Counted from the first letter of the stretch, positions 27,083 through 34,542 are shown. The stretch: 64,000 bases of DNA from Streptomyces sp. KL109B (GCF_030766935.1 NZ_JASERL010000005.1:1-64000); one strand, 5' to 3'. The notes: generated from the letters alone by a model not told the origin. Numbers and translations are program-made.

Positions 27083-27778
27083 ATGACGATCAAAGCCGTG
27101 CTCTTCGACTTCTCCGGGACGCTCTTTCGCATCGAGTCCGCCGACTCCTGGCTGCGCGCCGTGCTCGACGACGCCGAACTGACCATGCCGGACGAGGAGT
27201 TCGTACGCGCGGCCCGTGGCCTGGCGGACGTCGGCGCGAGCCCCGGCGGCACCACGCACCAGCCGCACGTCCCCGAGCACCTGGCCGAGCTCATCGCCGT
27301 CCGCGACGTCGACGCCTCGCGGCACCGCGCCGCGTACACGGGCCTGGCCCGCGAGGTGGCGCTGCCGGACGACCGCCTCTACGACGCCCTGTACGACCGG
27401 CACATGACGCCCGCCGCGTGGCGGCCCTACCCCGACGCCCGCGAGGTGCTGGCCGCGCTGCGCGAGCGCGGCGTCCCGGTGGCCGTGGTCAGCAACATCG
27501 GCTGGGACCCGCGCCCCGTCTTCGTCGAGCACGGCCTCGACCCGTACGTCGACGCGTACGTCCTGTCGTACCGGCACGGCGTCACGAAGCCGGACCCGCG
27601 GCTGTTCGCGGCGGCCTGCGAGGAGTTGGGCGTCGCGCCCGGTGACGCGCTGATGGTCGGCGACGACCGGCGCGCGGACGGCGGGGCGGCGGAGCTCGGC
27701 TGCGCGCTGCACTTCGTGGACCACCTGCCGGTGGACGAACGGCCGGGCGGGCTTCGGCCGGTGCTCGACCTGATCTGA
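27083..27778 (+). CDS. HAD family hydrolase
   Basis: A 231-residue haloacid-dehalogenase superfamily protein. Motif I is LFDFSGTLF with nucleophile D9, motif II is VAVVSNIG, the motif III lysine is in GVTKPDP, and motif IV is VGDDRRAD. The second Asp of the usual DxD is serine (S11), which argues against a canonical phosphatase acid/base and is worth noting. The last chromosomal gene before the prophage junction. Start ATG 27083. Confidence 0.83.
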   Translation: MTIKAVLFDFSGTLFRIESADSWLRAVLDDAELTMPDEEFVRAARGLADVGASPGGTTHQPHVPEHLAELIAVRDVDASRHRAAYTGLAREVALPDDRLYDALYDRHMTPAAWRPYPDAREVLAALRERGVPVAVVSNIGWDPRPVFVEHGLDPYVDAYVLSYRHGVTKPDPRLFAAACEELGVAPGDALMVGDDRRADGGAAELGCALHFVDHLPVDERPGGLRPVLDLI

Positions 27779-27780
27779 GC

Positions 27781-27870
27781 AGGTGTCACGAACGAGGCGC
27801 CGCACGACACGGCCGTATTCGGACGATCCCCCGCGTCGCCCGAATACGGCCGGACGGGTGTTCGTGACCT
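27781..27870. repeat. Nested inverted repeats next to the prophage junction
   Basis: An outer pair (AGGTGTCACGAAC at 27781-27793 and GTTCGTGACCT at 27860-27870) encloses an inner 13-bp perfect pair, CGGCCGTATTCGG (27810-27822) and CCGAATACGGCCG (27840-27852). The structure could end transcription of the HAD gene. The nesting is unusual for a simple terminator. Confidence 0.7.
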
Positions 27871-28006
27871 TGGCGTTCTCTGGCTTCTGCCTGGCCAGAC
27901 ACTGATTCGCGCCGCGTTGCTCCGGCTTCGTTGGGCGTTGCTCCGGATTGCGTTTGGGAGATCGTCTCCCAGGAATCTCCCACGGAGAGGTTGTGTGCCA
28001 GGAGTG

Positions 28007-28040
28007 GCGGCTCCCCCGATGCGCATATCGGGGGAGCCGC
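28007..28040. terminator. Strong hairpin, 14-bp stem
   Basis: GCGGCTCCCCCGAT and ATCGGGGGAGCCGC pair perfectly around a 6-nt loop GCGCAT. No T-run follows on either strand, as is common for Streptomyces terminators. Confidence 0.6.
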
Positions 28041-28193
28041 TCCGCGTCGGCGGCCACACTGGGGGGCGCCCATGAGGCGGCCCGCCGACACGTCTTCCCC
28101 GTCAGGTGTCCCATCCTGCCTAACGGATGCCGTGGCCTGGAGGTATTCACCCTTTCGAGCGAACACAGGTTCGAATCACCCACACTACCCCTG

Positions 28194-28217
28194 GCCCTGC
28201 GGCATATGCCGCAGGGC
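28194..28217. terminator. Perfect 24-bp palindrome
   Basis: GCCCTGCGGCAT followed directly by its reverse complement ATGCCGCAGGGC. It may fold as a 10-bp stem with an ATAT loop (terminator) or serve as a recombinase or regulator site at the prophage end. Confidence 0.55.
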
Positions 28218-28325
28218 TGCTGGAGTCTTCACGAATCGCCCTCGCCTGGTCATCGAACTTCCATGATCGAAGAATGCCCGATATACCGGGCTGACTTGTG
28301 ATCATGAAACTCAGAGCTTTGTCGG

Positions 28326-28559
28326 GTGACCCGATCCGATGACGACGCCTGGCTGCTCGCCGAGCGCCGCGCCATCGGTGACCGCATCCGCGCCATCCGC
28401 CTGGATCTCAACCTCACCCAGGAGCAGGTATTCCTGGCCGTCCCGGTGAGCCGTAGCGTCTATCAGGGGATCGAATCAGGTCACGGTAATCCGACCATCG
28501 CGACCCTCCTCCGGATCGCGCGCGTGCTGCACGTACACGTCACGGACCTCCTGCGGTAG
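28326..28559 (+). CDS. XRE family helix-turn-helix regulator
   Basis: A 77-residue protein that is essentially one Cro/CI-type HTH domain: RIRAIRLDLNLTQEQVFL (helices 1-2), SRSVYQGIESGHGNPTIATL (recognition helix and turn), and RVLHVHVTDLL at the C-terminus. It is closest to the chromosome and is the best candidate for a lysogeny regulator, though an immunity repressor usually has an added oligomerisation domain. The start is GTG 28326 with no clear ribosome-binding site, so the message may be leaderless. Confidence 0.8.
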   Translation: MTRSDDDAWLLAERRAIGDRIRAIRLDLNLTQEQVFLAVPVSRSVYQGIESGHGNPTIATLLRIARVLHVHVTDLLR

Positions 28560-28707
28560 CGGACTTGTCCGCCGAGCGGGGGCCGGGCTCAGCGTTCTTA
28601 CTTTCGCGTTCAACGTCATATGCGGGAAGCGCGCATAGTGCAAGAGTGAGCGCACTCCGTTCACACCCGTGTGTGACCAGCAGTCACGCTCAGGGGCGAG
28701 ACGCGCG

Positions 28708-28896
28708 TCAGTCGAACTGTGTCTCACCGTCACGCCGCGGCCACCACACGCCCGGCCGGCGCCCCGTCGAGTCGGTGACGCCGACGAGGTAGTTGTGGTG
28801 GTCGCCGTCGTGTCGAGGCAGGCGCGTGCAGCGGATGACGTCGTCGGGTTTCCGGATGTAGCAGACGTGGGTGATCTCGACGCGGTGCTCGGTCAT
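28708..28896 (-). CDS. Small hypothetical protein with Cys/His residues
   Basis: A 62-residue protein. CYIRKPDDVIRCTRLPRHDG followed by DHHNY gives a C-x10-C...H...HH arrangement that may bind zinc. Similar small proteins are common in actinophages. It overlaps the upstream gene (start 29078) in an ATGA-type 4-bp overlap, so the two are coupled. Function unknown. Confidence 0.55.
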   Translation of the reverse strand: MTEHRVEITHVCYIRKPDDVIRCTRLPRHDGDHHNYLVGVTDSTGRRPGVWWPRRDGETQFD

Positions 28897-29078
28897 GACT
28901 GGCCCCCGTCGTCGCGCCGGTAGCGGGGCGCGTCCTTTGTGCAGGCGTAGATGGCGGTGCCGACGCCGCTCGACGAGAAAGCCCTCGCGACCACTACGGC
29001 ATCGCGGGTGAGGTTGCCGCAGTGGCAGCAGACTTGGGGCTCTATGGCGGTGGCGGGGTGCTGGCTAGGCTGGTCCAT
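28893..29078 (-). CDS. Small hypothetical protein with CCxxC motif
   Basis: A 61-residue protein with VCCHCGNLTRDAVVVARA followed by IYACTKDAP, a short zinc-ribbon-like pattern. It is divergent from the GntR-type gene and coupled to the downstream 62-residue gene. Function not recognised. Confidence 0.55.
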   Translation of the reverse strand: MDQPSQHPATAIEPQVCCHCGNLTRDAVVVARAFSSSGVGTAIYACTKDAPRYRRDDGGQS

Positions 29079-29139
29079 GTCGACGCTCCACTCCGTCGGC
29101 CTGCCCCCGGTCCGTGGTCGCGGATGCGGGGGTGTTTGC

Positions 29140-29179
29140 GTGGTGAACCACCGTACTACCCCCTGCTAGCCCTGGGGGT
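29140..29179. promoter_or_regulatory. Two candidate operators in a divergent intergenic region
   Basis: Between the divergent starts at 29078 and 29221 lie two inverted repeats: GTGGT-GA-ACCAC (29140-29151) and ACCCCC-N10-GGGGGT (29158-29179). Either could bind the adjacent GntR-type or XRE regulator. Confidence 0.3.
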
Positions 29180-29220
29180 GGCTATGGCAGGTGGGCGGCA
29201 GTCGCCTACCGTCCGGTACC

Positions 29221-29454
29221 ATGATCATCGATAGGGAGGGGCCCGTTCCCCCGTACCGGCAGATCGCCGATGACCTGCGCCGGAAGATTGAGGACGGAAC
29301 GATCCCTCCGGGGCGGCGCATCCCGTCGATGGTGGAGTTGGAACAGGAGTACGGCGTCGCCCGCGACACCCTCCGCAAGGCCACCCGAGTACTGAAGGAT
29401 GAGGGCCTGGTCGAGACCGTCACCGGCATGGGCATCTTCGTCATCGGCCGGTGA
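29221..29454 (+). CDS. GntR-type winged-helix regulator, DNA-binding domain only
   Basis: A 77-residue protein comprising only the GntR N-terminal winged helix: PPYRQIADDLRRKIEDGTIP, then GRRIPSMVELEQEYGVARDT and TLRKATRVLKDEGLVETV. The effector domain of full GntR regulators is absent, as in many Streptomyces phage and integrative-element regulators. ATG 29221 is preferred over the upstream in-frame start at 29191. It probably controls its divergent promoter region. Confidence 0.8.
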   Translation: MIIDREGPVPPYRQIADDLRRKIEDGTIPPGRRIPSMVELEQEYGVARDTLRKATRVLKDEGLVETVTGMGIFVIGR

Positions 29455-29519
29455 TCGGTATATGCCGGATTCCTGTCGCCTCTGGATCACTGTCAGTGGC
29501 GGCGACTAACGTTCTCCAC

Positions 29520-29699
29520 ATGATCCCCACTCCCCCGGCCGAGGAGCCCGTGCGCTCTGCTGACGCGGTCAACGCGGAGATCCGCACGCTCGTCGAGTCG
29601 TGTGGCGGCTGGCTGTACGGGGAGACTCGCGCCCGCTACGAGGTACTGATCGTGGAGTGGGCAGCGGCGGTGCGTGGGGAGATCGTGGAGGCGGCGTAA
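29520..29699 (+). CDS. Small hypothetical protein (59 aa)
   Basis: Residues include TPPAEEPVRSADAVNAEIRT and YGETRARYEVLIVEWAAAVR; acidic and helical, with no recognised domain. ATG 29520 gives the coding-like part; the longer frame from 29451 overlaps the GntR stop. Same strand as GntR and the following gene, probably one transcript. Confidence 0.5.
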   Translation: MIPTPPAEEPVRSADAVNAEIRTLVESCGGWLYGETRARYEVLIVEWAAAVRGEIVEAA

Positions 29700-29708
29700 A
29701 ATCCGGTC

Positions 29709-29972
29709 GTGAGCGATGAACCAACCCCGGAGATGATCCAGCTACAGCAGGCTGCCGACGACGCGAACCGTAAGGTGCGCGAGCTGCAGGAACGATTCGG
29801 TCCCCCGAGCGCCGGTGACGGCTGGACCGAGGAGCAGCACGCCGAGTGGCAGGCTGCATGGGATGCATGGCTTGAGGCCGCAACGACCGCCCGGACGTCG
29901 ATTCCGCAGACGTTGGAGATGACCGTGAAGAAGATCGTGCGGCACCCGGAGTTGGCGACCGACGCGGCGTAG
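29709..29972 (+). CDS. Hypothetical protein (87 aa), coiled-coil-like
   Basis: An 87-residue protein with a helical N-terminus (MIQLQQAADDANRKVRELQE) and a Trp-rich segment (WTEEQHAEWQAAWDAWLEAA). No known domain. It starts at GTG 29709 and is the last gene before a clear terminator at 30030-30057, closing the short rightward operon that begins with the GntR-type gene. Confidence 0.55.
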   Translation: MSDEPTPEMIQLQQAADDANRKVRELQERFGPPSAGDGWTEEQHAEWQAAWDAWLEAATTARTSIPQTLEMTVKKIVRHPELATDAA

Positions 29973-30029
29973 CTGCTAGTGATCTACTAACTGGCCCCAG
30001 AGTGGTAGATCACGAGCGTCAAGACTCAG

Positions 30030-30057
30030 GCCCCGCCGGGTCGTCATCCGGCGGGGC
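30030..30057 (+). terminator. Rho-independent-type terminator
   Basis: A 10-bp perfect stem GCCCCGCCGG/CCGGCGGGGC with an 8-nt loop and a following TTT, 57 bp past the 87-residue gene. It ends the rightward transcript. Confidence 0.8.
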
Positions 30058-30132
30058 TTTCGAGTAGCCGCGCGCAGCCAGCAGCGCGGATAAGTACGGT
30101 CAGCGTAGCCGCGGGGACTGACAACACTGGGG

Positions 30133-30321
30133 CTACGGCCAGGCTTTCAGCGTCTCACCAGTCTCGGTGTCGACGAGGAAGATGCGGGCGGTGCCGTGAC
30201 CGTGGTCGCCAATCCAATCGCGGAACTTCTTGTCCGCAGTCGCAGGCTTCTCCCACCAGCCGGTCGCAACCGTGGCGCCGTCGACGGTGAGGGTGAGCCT
30301 GTATCTGCCTGCCGAGTCCAT
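30133..30321 (-). CDS. Small hypothetical protein (62 aa)
   Basis: A 62-residue protein with a beta-rich pattern (YRLTLTVDGATVATGWW, ARIFLVDTETGETLKAW). No domain recognised. It is isolated on the minus strand, divergent from the 125-residue gene at 30378; the 56-bp gap should hold both promoters. Confidence 0.5.
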   Translation of the reverse strand: MDSAGRYRLTLTVDGATVATGWWEKPATADKKFRDWIGDHGHGTARIFLVDTETGETLKAWP

Positions 30322-30377
30322 GACGGCATCGTCTCCCCTGGTCGTGATCGATAGATGCCAAGCATAGAATCGAACGT

Positions 30378-30755
30378 ATGCACGACCTGAACCCGGAGGC
30401 GCGCCTCGCGAAACATCGCGCCGTCGAAGCGTGGCTGGAGTACCAGCTCGCGCAGACTCGGAAGGCGATCGCCGAGCTGGAGAAGAAGGCCGCCGACTGG
30501 GAGCGCATGAAGGAGGCCTCCTACCGGGAGCGACGCTTCACCATCGAACCCGCCCGCACCGAAGACGGGCCCGACATCCTCCACCGCGGCGGCTGTCAAA
30601 AGAACCCTGGAGCCGTCGACTACTACCTCCCCGAAGAACTCGCCTGGGAGGTAGGAGCCGACCAGCGGCAGCTCGCCCCGTGCGAGACGTGCAACCCCAT
30701 GCCCGGACTGCGCGGACACCGAATGCGCCGCATCGAATCCGACGAAGGGGCGTGA
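30378..30755 (+). CDS. DUF6233-like hypothetical protein
   Basis: A 125-residue protein with a helical N-terminus (AVEAWLEYQLAQTRKAIAEL) and a C-terminal part with HRGGCQKN and LAPCETCNPM, the Cys/His layout seen in the Streptomyces DUF6233 family. Such proteins are common on phages and plasmids; no function is known to me. Start ATG 30378. Confidence 0.5.
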   Translation: MHDLNPEARLAKHRAVEAWLEYQLAQTRKAIAELEKKAADWERMKEASYRERRFTIEPARTEDGPDILHRGGCQKNPGAVDYYLPEELAWEVGADQRQLAPCETCNPMPGLRGHRMRRIESDEGA

Positions 30756-30925
30756 CGGCCGGCCGGAGTAGCCGCACAGGCCGACCCGCCGCAGGGCAAC
30801 GAGCCTGGACTCGTGGAGTATCCCGTCGCTGTCGCGCTCGCCGAGAACGTCGCCGCCCTGCCCACCGTGGGCGCGCGGCCACCGGCTCAGCAGGATTGTC
30901 AGTGTCGTGATCCATGATTGTCGGC

Positions 30926-31111
30926 ATGGCGATCACCATGGATGACTACGGGCTGACCTGGACCGATGCGGAAGGCAGAAACCATGCCTCTGTCTGTCAC
31001 TACGACAAGAAGAGCGCCGACGACCGCAAGGCCGAACTCGAAGCCGACGGCTGCACCAACGTCGAGGTCGTGCCCGTCAAGGTCGGGCAGGTGCTCGAGC
31101 CGAAAGACTGA
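30926..31111 (+). CDS. Small hypothetical protein (61 aa)
   Basis: A 61-residue protein with YGLTWTDAEGRNHASVCHYD and TNVEVVPVKVGQVLEP, likely a small beta/alpha fold. ATG 30926 is preferred; ATG 30914 is also in frame. Followed directly by a strong terminator. Function unknown. Confidence 0.5.
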   Translation: MAITMDDYGLTWTDAEGRNHASVCHYDKKSADDRKAELEADGCTNVEVVPVKVGQVLEPKD

Positions 31112-31117
31112 CGCACG

Positions 31118-31153
31118 AGCGCCCCGCCTCCACGGGGTGAGAGGCGGGGCGCT
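31118..31153 (+). terminator. Strong terminator hairpin, 13-bp perfect stem
   Basis: AGCGCCCCGCCTC and GAGGCGGGGCGCT pair perfectly around a 10-nt loop, 6 bp past the stop of the 61-residue gene. Confidence 0.8.
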
Positions 31154-31157
31154 GAGT

Positions 31158-31385
31158 TCACGCGGAGTCTGTGACCCTTGGCCTCACAGCACAGGCGTCG
31201 CGTGCCGCCTTCGGTCGTCCCCGTCGCCGGCGACTTCCTACACGGGCCCTGAGGGCCTTCCCCTGCCGGGTCGGCGTTCGCGTCATGCCGTAGGCCTGGT
31301 GTCCCGGGAGGTGGTCGCGGACCACCCACACCAGACGGAAGCCGCCTACACCGCCAACCGTGGACGGTTCAGCTGCTACAGCCAC
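31158..31385 (-). CDS. Doubtful hypothetical protein (75 aa)
   Basis: A minus-strand frame with a plausible first half (GGFRLVWVVRDHLPGHQAYG) and a very arginine-rich second half. Third-position GC is weak for this genome. It is the only candidate in the 246 bp between the terminator and the next gene, and may not be real. Confidence 0.25.
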   Translation of the reverse strand: MAVAAEPSTVGGVGGFRLVWVVRDHLPGHQAYGMTRTPTRQGKALRARVGSRRRRGRPKAARDACAVRPRVTDSA

Positions 31386-31399
31386 AATGCCAGAACTGG

Positions 31400-31618
31400 C
31401 TACCTACGTGCGGCAGTTGCCCCGACGAGCATCACCGATCCGAACAACGCCGGCGCCCACAGCATGAGCGGGTCCCCGCTCCTCACGCCGAGCACCCAGC
31501 ACACCATCGACGCGGCGCCGGTGGCCGCGAGCAGCGGCACCGTCGCACGGCGCACCGTCGCCCAAGCCCGCTCGTTCAACCGCCAGTACGCGCGGCCAGC
31601 CCGCAGTACGAGATTCAT
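31400..31618 (-). CDS. Small membrane protein (72 aa)
   Basis: A 72-residue protein with two hydrophobic helices, VPLLAATGAASMVCWVLGV and LMLWAPALFGSVMLVGATA, preceded by a positively charged N-terminus. ATG 31618 is preferred over 31660 because it starts just before the charged amphipathic region. Function unknown; it is downstream of the integrase operon on the same strand. Confidence 0.5.
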   Translation of the reverse strand: MNLVLRAGRAYWRLNERAWATVRRATVPLLAATGAASMVCWVLGVRSGDPLMLWAPALFGSVMLVGATAARR

Positions 31619-31699
31619 GAACCCAGGATGGCAGAACGCTCGCCATGACGGGGGGTGCATGGCGGGCGCACCGGCAGTGTTGCACGAGGTGCCGACGGA

Positions 31700-32038
31700 C
31701 TAGCAGATGTTCCGTCGTTGAGCCTCGCTGCGGATCCAGACGGCCAACTTCTGTGCTCGGACGGCCCGTTCCCGCTGCACCTCCGTGAGGTGGCTCGGCA
31801 GGGGATGCGGCTCGCCCCTGAAGTCGACGAACATGTCGGCCTTCCACGTGAGCGGCAGCATGTCGGCGCTGCCGTAGACGTCTGCCCAGCTGATGCGGTG
31901 CCCGGACGGCGGGCAGCAGATATCGGCGTGCGCGGTGGCGAGAAGTTCGTGTGCTTCCTCGCCACCGAGATCGGTCTCGTGCGGCTCACCGAGGTAGCGC
32001 GAGATGAACTTGGCGGCGTTCACGCGGGGTGCGTACAT
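31700..32038 (-). CDS. Hypothetical protein (112 aa)
   Basis: A 112-residue protein beginning MYAPRVNAAKFISRYLGEP, with Cys and His residues in AHADICCPPSGHRISW. The start follows GGAGGACTCAC. No recognised domain. Located downstream of the GNAT and integrase genes in the same direction. Confidence 0.55.
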   Translation of the reverse strand: MYAPRVNAAKFISRYLGEPHETDLGGEEAHELLATAHADICCPPSGHRISWADVYGSADMLPLTWKADMFVDFRGEPHPLPSHLTEVQRERAVRAQKLAVWIRSEAQRRNIC

Positions 32039-32142
32039 GTGAGTCCTCCCAGACTCGATCTGTTCCAGGCCCCGCGCCTGCCAACACGGTAGGGCACGTT
32101 GAGCGTTCTGTCTCAAGCGCCTTCCCCAGCTTCAGCCTGGGG

Positions 32143-32715
32143 CTAAGCGAACTTGGCGATCACGGCATCGGCGTACCTTCGGAGAGCCTTGTGGTAACAG
32201 CGCTTACAGAGCTTGCGTGGGTCGCCGCCCCGCCTTCCCTTGCTCTTGTGCTGGCAGGTGCCCTTGATGCCCTCTCCGATGATGCGGAGCGCCTCCTCGT
32301 TCTTGGCCTCCTCATCGGGGAAGTTGTCTGCTCGCCCGAGCCCCAATTCTGTACACAACGCCTCTCCGCCGGGCGACAGGGGTGTCTTGAGAGCCAGGGT
32401 CGTGGGGCAGATTCGGTCCAGCTCCGTCAAGGCCAGCTTCGCCAGTCCCTGGCCTCGGTGTTCCGGCCGAACGTAGATCAACTCCACAGAGCGTCGGCCC
32501 CAGTCCAGTGACACGAACCCAGCGTTCGCGCCATCTCGGCGGATGAACGACGTTACGAGGTAGTCGGCTACCGGGCTCCCGAAGGCGAGCTCACCGATCC
32601 GCTCGTGCTCCTCGATGAGGTAGTCGGTGTACATCTCCTTGAGGCTGGCAAGATCGCTGCCCTTCGAGGAGACGTACCCTTCCAGCGTGACGTTCTCGGC
32701 AAGTTGCATCGCCAT
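32143..32715 (-). CDS. GNAT-like acetyltransferase with C-terminal zinc-binding tail
   Basis: A 190-residue protein. The acetyl-CoA-binding motif is in LIYVRPEHRGQGLAKLALTE (about 83-102), a GNAT motif A. The C-terminal 45 residues carry a basic Cys/His cluster (GTCQHKSKGRRGGDPRKLCK followed by RCYHKAL) that looks like a small zinc finger for nucleic-acid binding. The combination on a phage suggests modification of a host nucleic-acid-bound target, which is inference. ATG 32715 follows GGAG; GTG 32727 is an alternative. It is 22 bp downstream of the integrase gene. Confidence 0.65.
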   Translation of the reverse strand: MAMQLAENVTLEGYVSSKGSDLASLKEMYTDYLIEEHERIGELAFGSPVADYLVTSFIRRDGANAGFVSLDWGRRSVELIYVRPEHRGQGLAKLALTELDRICPTTLALKTPLSPGGEALCTELGLGRADNFPDEEAKNEEALRIIGEGIKGTCQHKSKGRRGGDPRKLCKRCYHKALRRYADAVIAKFA

Positions 32716-32737
32716 GTCGTTCTCCACGTTGTCCGGG

Positions 32738-33754
32738 TCAAAGCCCGATGTCTTCGGATGCCGCGTCAGTCCACTTGTCGGCTTCGCGAATGTAGCCCCA
32801 GAAGGCCGGGCTGTTCTCTGCGTGTCCGGACTGTGCCCGGATCTTCTCTTCGCGCTTGCCTGCCTTGCGACTGGTGGTGATGAACCCGGATCGCATGCTG
32901 TGGCCGGTCAACCGGACGGCGACGCCTACGCGTTCGGCGTTGCGGGCGATGATCTCGCGGACGGCTTCCGGGGAGAGGGCTCGGTTGCCGAGGTGCCCCC
33001 ACACGTCGATGGGCAGAAAGGCGGGCCCGCTCGTGACGCCAGACGCGGCGCGCCAGGTGAGCCATGCGCGGACGGGGCAGGTTTCGGCGTTCTTGCCGTA
33101 GCTGACGACGACATCGCGGGGCGGACGTCCCTTCACGGCGGGGACGTGGACCTCCAGGCCCTGGCTCACGTGGACGATGGACTCTGCCCGCAGTTCGGCG
33201 ACCTCGGCGGATCGTCCCGCGATGCCGAAGGCCATGAGCCAGAGGGCTCGGTCTCGGAGTCCGGCGAGCCCGTTGGCGACGGCGGCGTTCATCTGCCGGA
33301 GATGCTCGGGCGTGACGGCAGCGGCCTTCCCTCTACCGCGCGCCATGCGTTCGGGGTCGTTCTTCATCGGCTTGAGCGCTTGCCGTGCGGCGACGGTGGC
33401 GACCTTCGGGACTTCGGCGCCGAGCCCGCGCGCGGTGACGGTGACCCCGGTGATCCTGCGGTCGATGCTGGTCGGCGCGGCGAGCTTGATCGTGTCGAGC
33501 CAGACGACGAACCCGACCAGCGTCCCCTTGGTGACGTCAGTCAACGCGAGCCGGTGGCCCGTCTGCTCGGCGAGCCAGTCGTGGAACTCGGTCCAGAGCG
33601 CCCAGTCGTTGGCGTAGCCGCGCTTCGTGTTGTTGGGGCGGATGGCGTCGAGGTGCTGTTCGGCGGCCTGCTCCATCGCGGCGAGGACAGCGAGGGTTGC
33701 GGCGTCACGGACGGCAGGGGTGCCGTCCGGCTGGTGCGGGATGAGGTCGGTCAC
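32738..33754 (-). CDS. int: Tyrosine-type site-specific integrase
   Basis: A 338-residue tyrosine recombinase. The catalytic residues are visible: R181 in FGIAGRSAEVAEL, H285 and R288 in LTGHSMRSG, H311 in QSGHAEN and the nucleophile Y321 in FWGYIREADKW. The N-terminal half holds a core-binding domain (NTKRGYANDWALWTEFHDW). GTG 33754 overlaps the upstream gene by 4 bp; longer frames are not protein-like. It integrates and, with a directionality factor, excises the prophage. It lies 4.5 kb from the chromosome junction rather than directly at it. Confidence 0.9.
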   Translation of the reverse strand: MTDLIPHQPDGTPAVRDAATLAVLAAMEQAAEQHLDAIRPNNTKRGYANDWALWTEFHDWLAEQTGHRLALTDVTKGTLVGFVVWLDTIKLAAPTSIDRRITGVTVTARGLGAEVPKVATVAARQALKPMKNDPERMARGRGKAAAVTPEHLRQMNAAVANGLAGLRDRALWLMAFGIAGRSAEVAELRAESIVHVSQGLEVHVPAVKGRPPRDVVVSYGKNAETCPVRAWLTWRAASGVTSGPAFLPIDVWGHLGNRALSPEAVREIIARNAERVGVAVRLTGHSMRSGFITTSRKAGKREEKIRAQSGHAENSPAFWGYIREADKWTDAASEDIGL

Positions 33755-34026
33755 GGCTGGTACTCCTCGACCACTCCGAGAATCGCCGTGAGTTGCTGCC
33801 GATACCCGCACGGGAACTCGCCGACGCCACAAGCATAAACGGTGGCCGCCCGCCAGAGTTCCTCTCCGGTCTCGGGGTCCCTGCTGACGCCGTCCGTGAC
33901 CCAAGTGAGGGTTGGTCGGTGCCAGGAGAGGGCGAGACGGGCGACGTCCTTCAACTGGCTCACACCGTCGGGACGTTTCTCGGCGCGCTCGATGAGTTCC
34001 GGGAGCGGGTCGTAGGGCTCCGTCAT
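33751..34026 (-). CDS. Hypothetical protein upstream of integrase (91 aa)
   Basis: A 91-residue protein with LPELIERAEKRPDGVSQLKD and AATVYACGVGEFPCGYRQQL. No HTH is evident, so an excisionase role is not supported by motif. It is coupled to the integrase by a GTGA overlap and may be needed for its expression. Function unknown. Confidence 0.6.
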   Translation of the reverse strand: MTEPYDPLPELIERAEKRPDGVSQLKDVARLALSWHRPTLTWVTDGVSRDPETGEELWRAATVYACGVGEFPCGYRQQLTAILGVVEEYQP

Positions 34027-34028
34027 GG

Positions 34029-34415
34029 TCAGCCCGCCTTCCGTCGGTCTTCGAGGCGGGGTACGTCGAGCGCTTGGTGGTCCGCGCGGTCCGCTGCCGC
34101 GAGTAGGGACATGGCGAGTTGCCGGGCGTCGGAGGCATAGAGCGGAACGAAGTCGACGCCGGGATACATCGATTCAGGAGTGGAGACATACACCAGCCCG
34201 TCGGCGGTGTCCTGCTCGTCCACGGTGCGGATCACCCACACCTTCTCCTTGGTGCCGCCCGGTGGCGTCATCTCGCGCAGATCCCACTCGTGGCCGGGCC
34301 ACTGGTGATCGGGCGGGTTGATGCGGGTCGGCTTGGGGCGCTCGGCGCTGCCAGCCATGGAAGTGAGGCGCTGAAGTTCGCGGCGGATCTCTCCGAGTGT
34401 CAGGTCATCAGCCAT
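34029..34415 (-). CDS. Hypothetical protein, first gene of the integrase operon (128 aa)
   Basis: A 128-residue soluble protein beginning MADDLTLGEIRRELQRL; later segments are TKEKVWVIRTVDEQDTADGL and FVPLYASDARQLAMSLLAAA. No domain recognised. The promoter should lie in the AT-richer gap 34416-34496 (with AATTGTACC and ATGTTATCAAG), just past the late-operon terminator. ATG 34415 is chosen over a longer frame. Confidence 0.55.
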   Translation of the reverse strand: MADDLTLGEIRRELQRLTSMAGSAERPKPTRINPPDHQWPGHEWDLREMTPPGGTKEKVWVIRTVDEQDTADGLVYVSTPESMYPGVDFVPLYASDARQLAMSLLAAADRADHQALDVPRLEDRRKAG

Positions 34416-34496
34416 AGCTAATTGTACCGTTCTGTCGCCCGCGATATGGCATGTTATCAAGAGCTATACAGCCCAACTCGGGGCCAGGCACGGCGA

Positions 34497-34538
34497 ATCG
34501 CCCCCGTCCCCTGCCGGTTGGCAGAGGGCGGGGGCGAT
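34497..34538. terminator. Late-operon terminator
   Basis: A long near-perfect inverted repeat: ATCGCCCCCGTCCCCTGCC and GGCAGAGGGCGGGGGCGAT around a 4-nt GGTT loop, with two mismatches in 19 bp. It lies 4 bp beyond the stop of the last late gene and separates it from the integrase operon. Confidence 0.85.
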
Positions 34539-34542
34539 CGTG

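Larger units (their letters stand above)
27871..28325. other. Gene-poor chromosome-prophage junction
   Basis: No frame in this 455-bp stretch looks coding. It contains a strong hairpin (28007-28040), a B-box-like GGTTCGAATC (28168-28177) and a perfect palindrome (28194-28217). The left attachment site of the prophage is probably here. The core cannot be fixed because the other end of the prophage is outside the window. Confidence 0.5.

Noticed and set aside
27786..28166. 126-codon minus-strand frame in the junction
   Set aside because: It runs through the inverted repeats, has no ribosome-binding site and no family-like sequence.
28138..28217. tRNA-like 3' end (GGTTCGAATC B-box followed by a palindrome) as an attachment-site tRNA
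   Set aside because: The bases on either side of TTCGAAT do not pair to form a T-stem, and no acceptor or anticodon arms could be placed upstream. It may be a coincidence or a decayed fragment.
33751..34026. Gene coupled to integrase as an excisionase
   Set aside because: No helix-turn-helix or winged-helix motif is visible in the 91 residues, so the role cannot be assigned.
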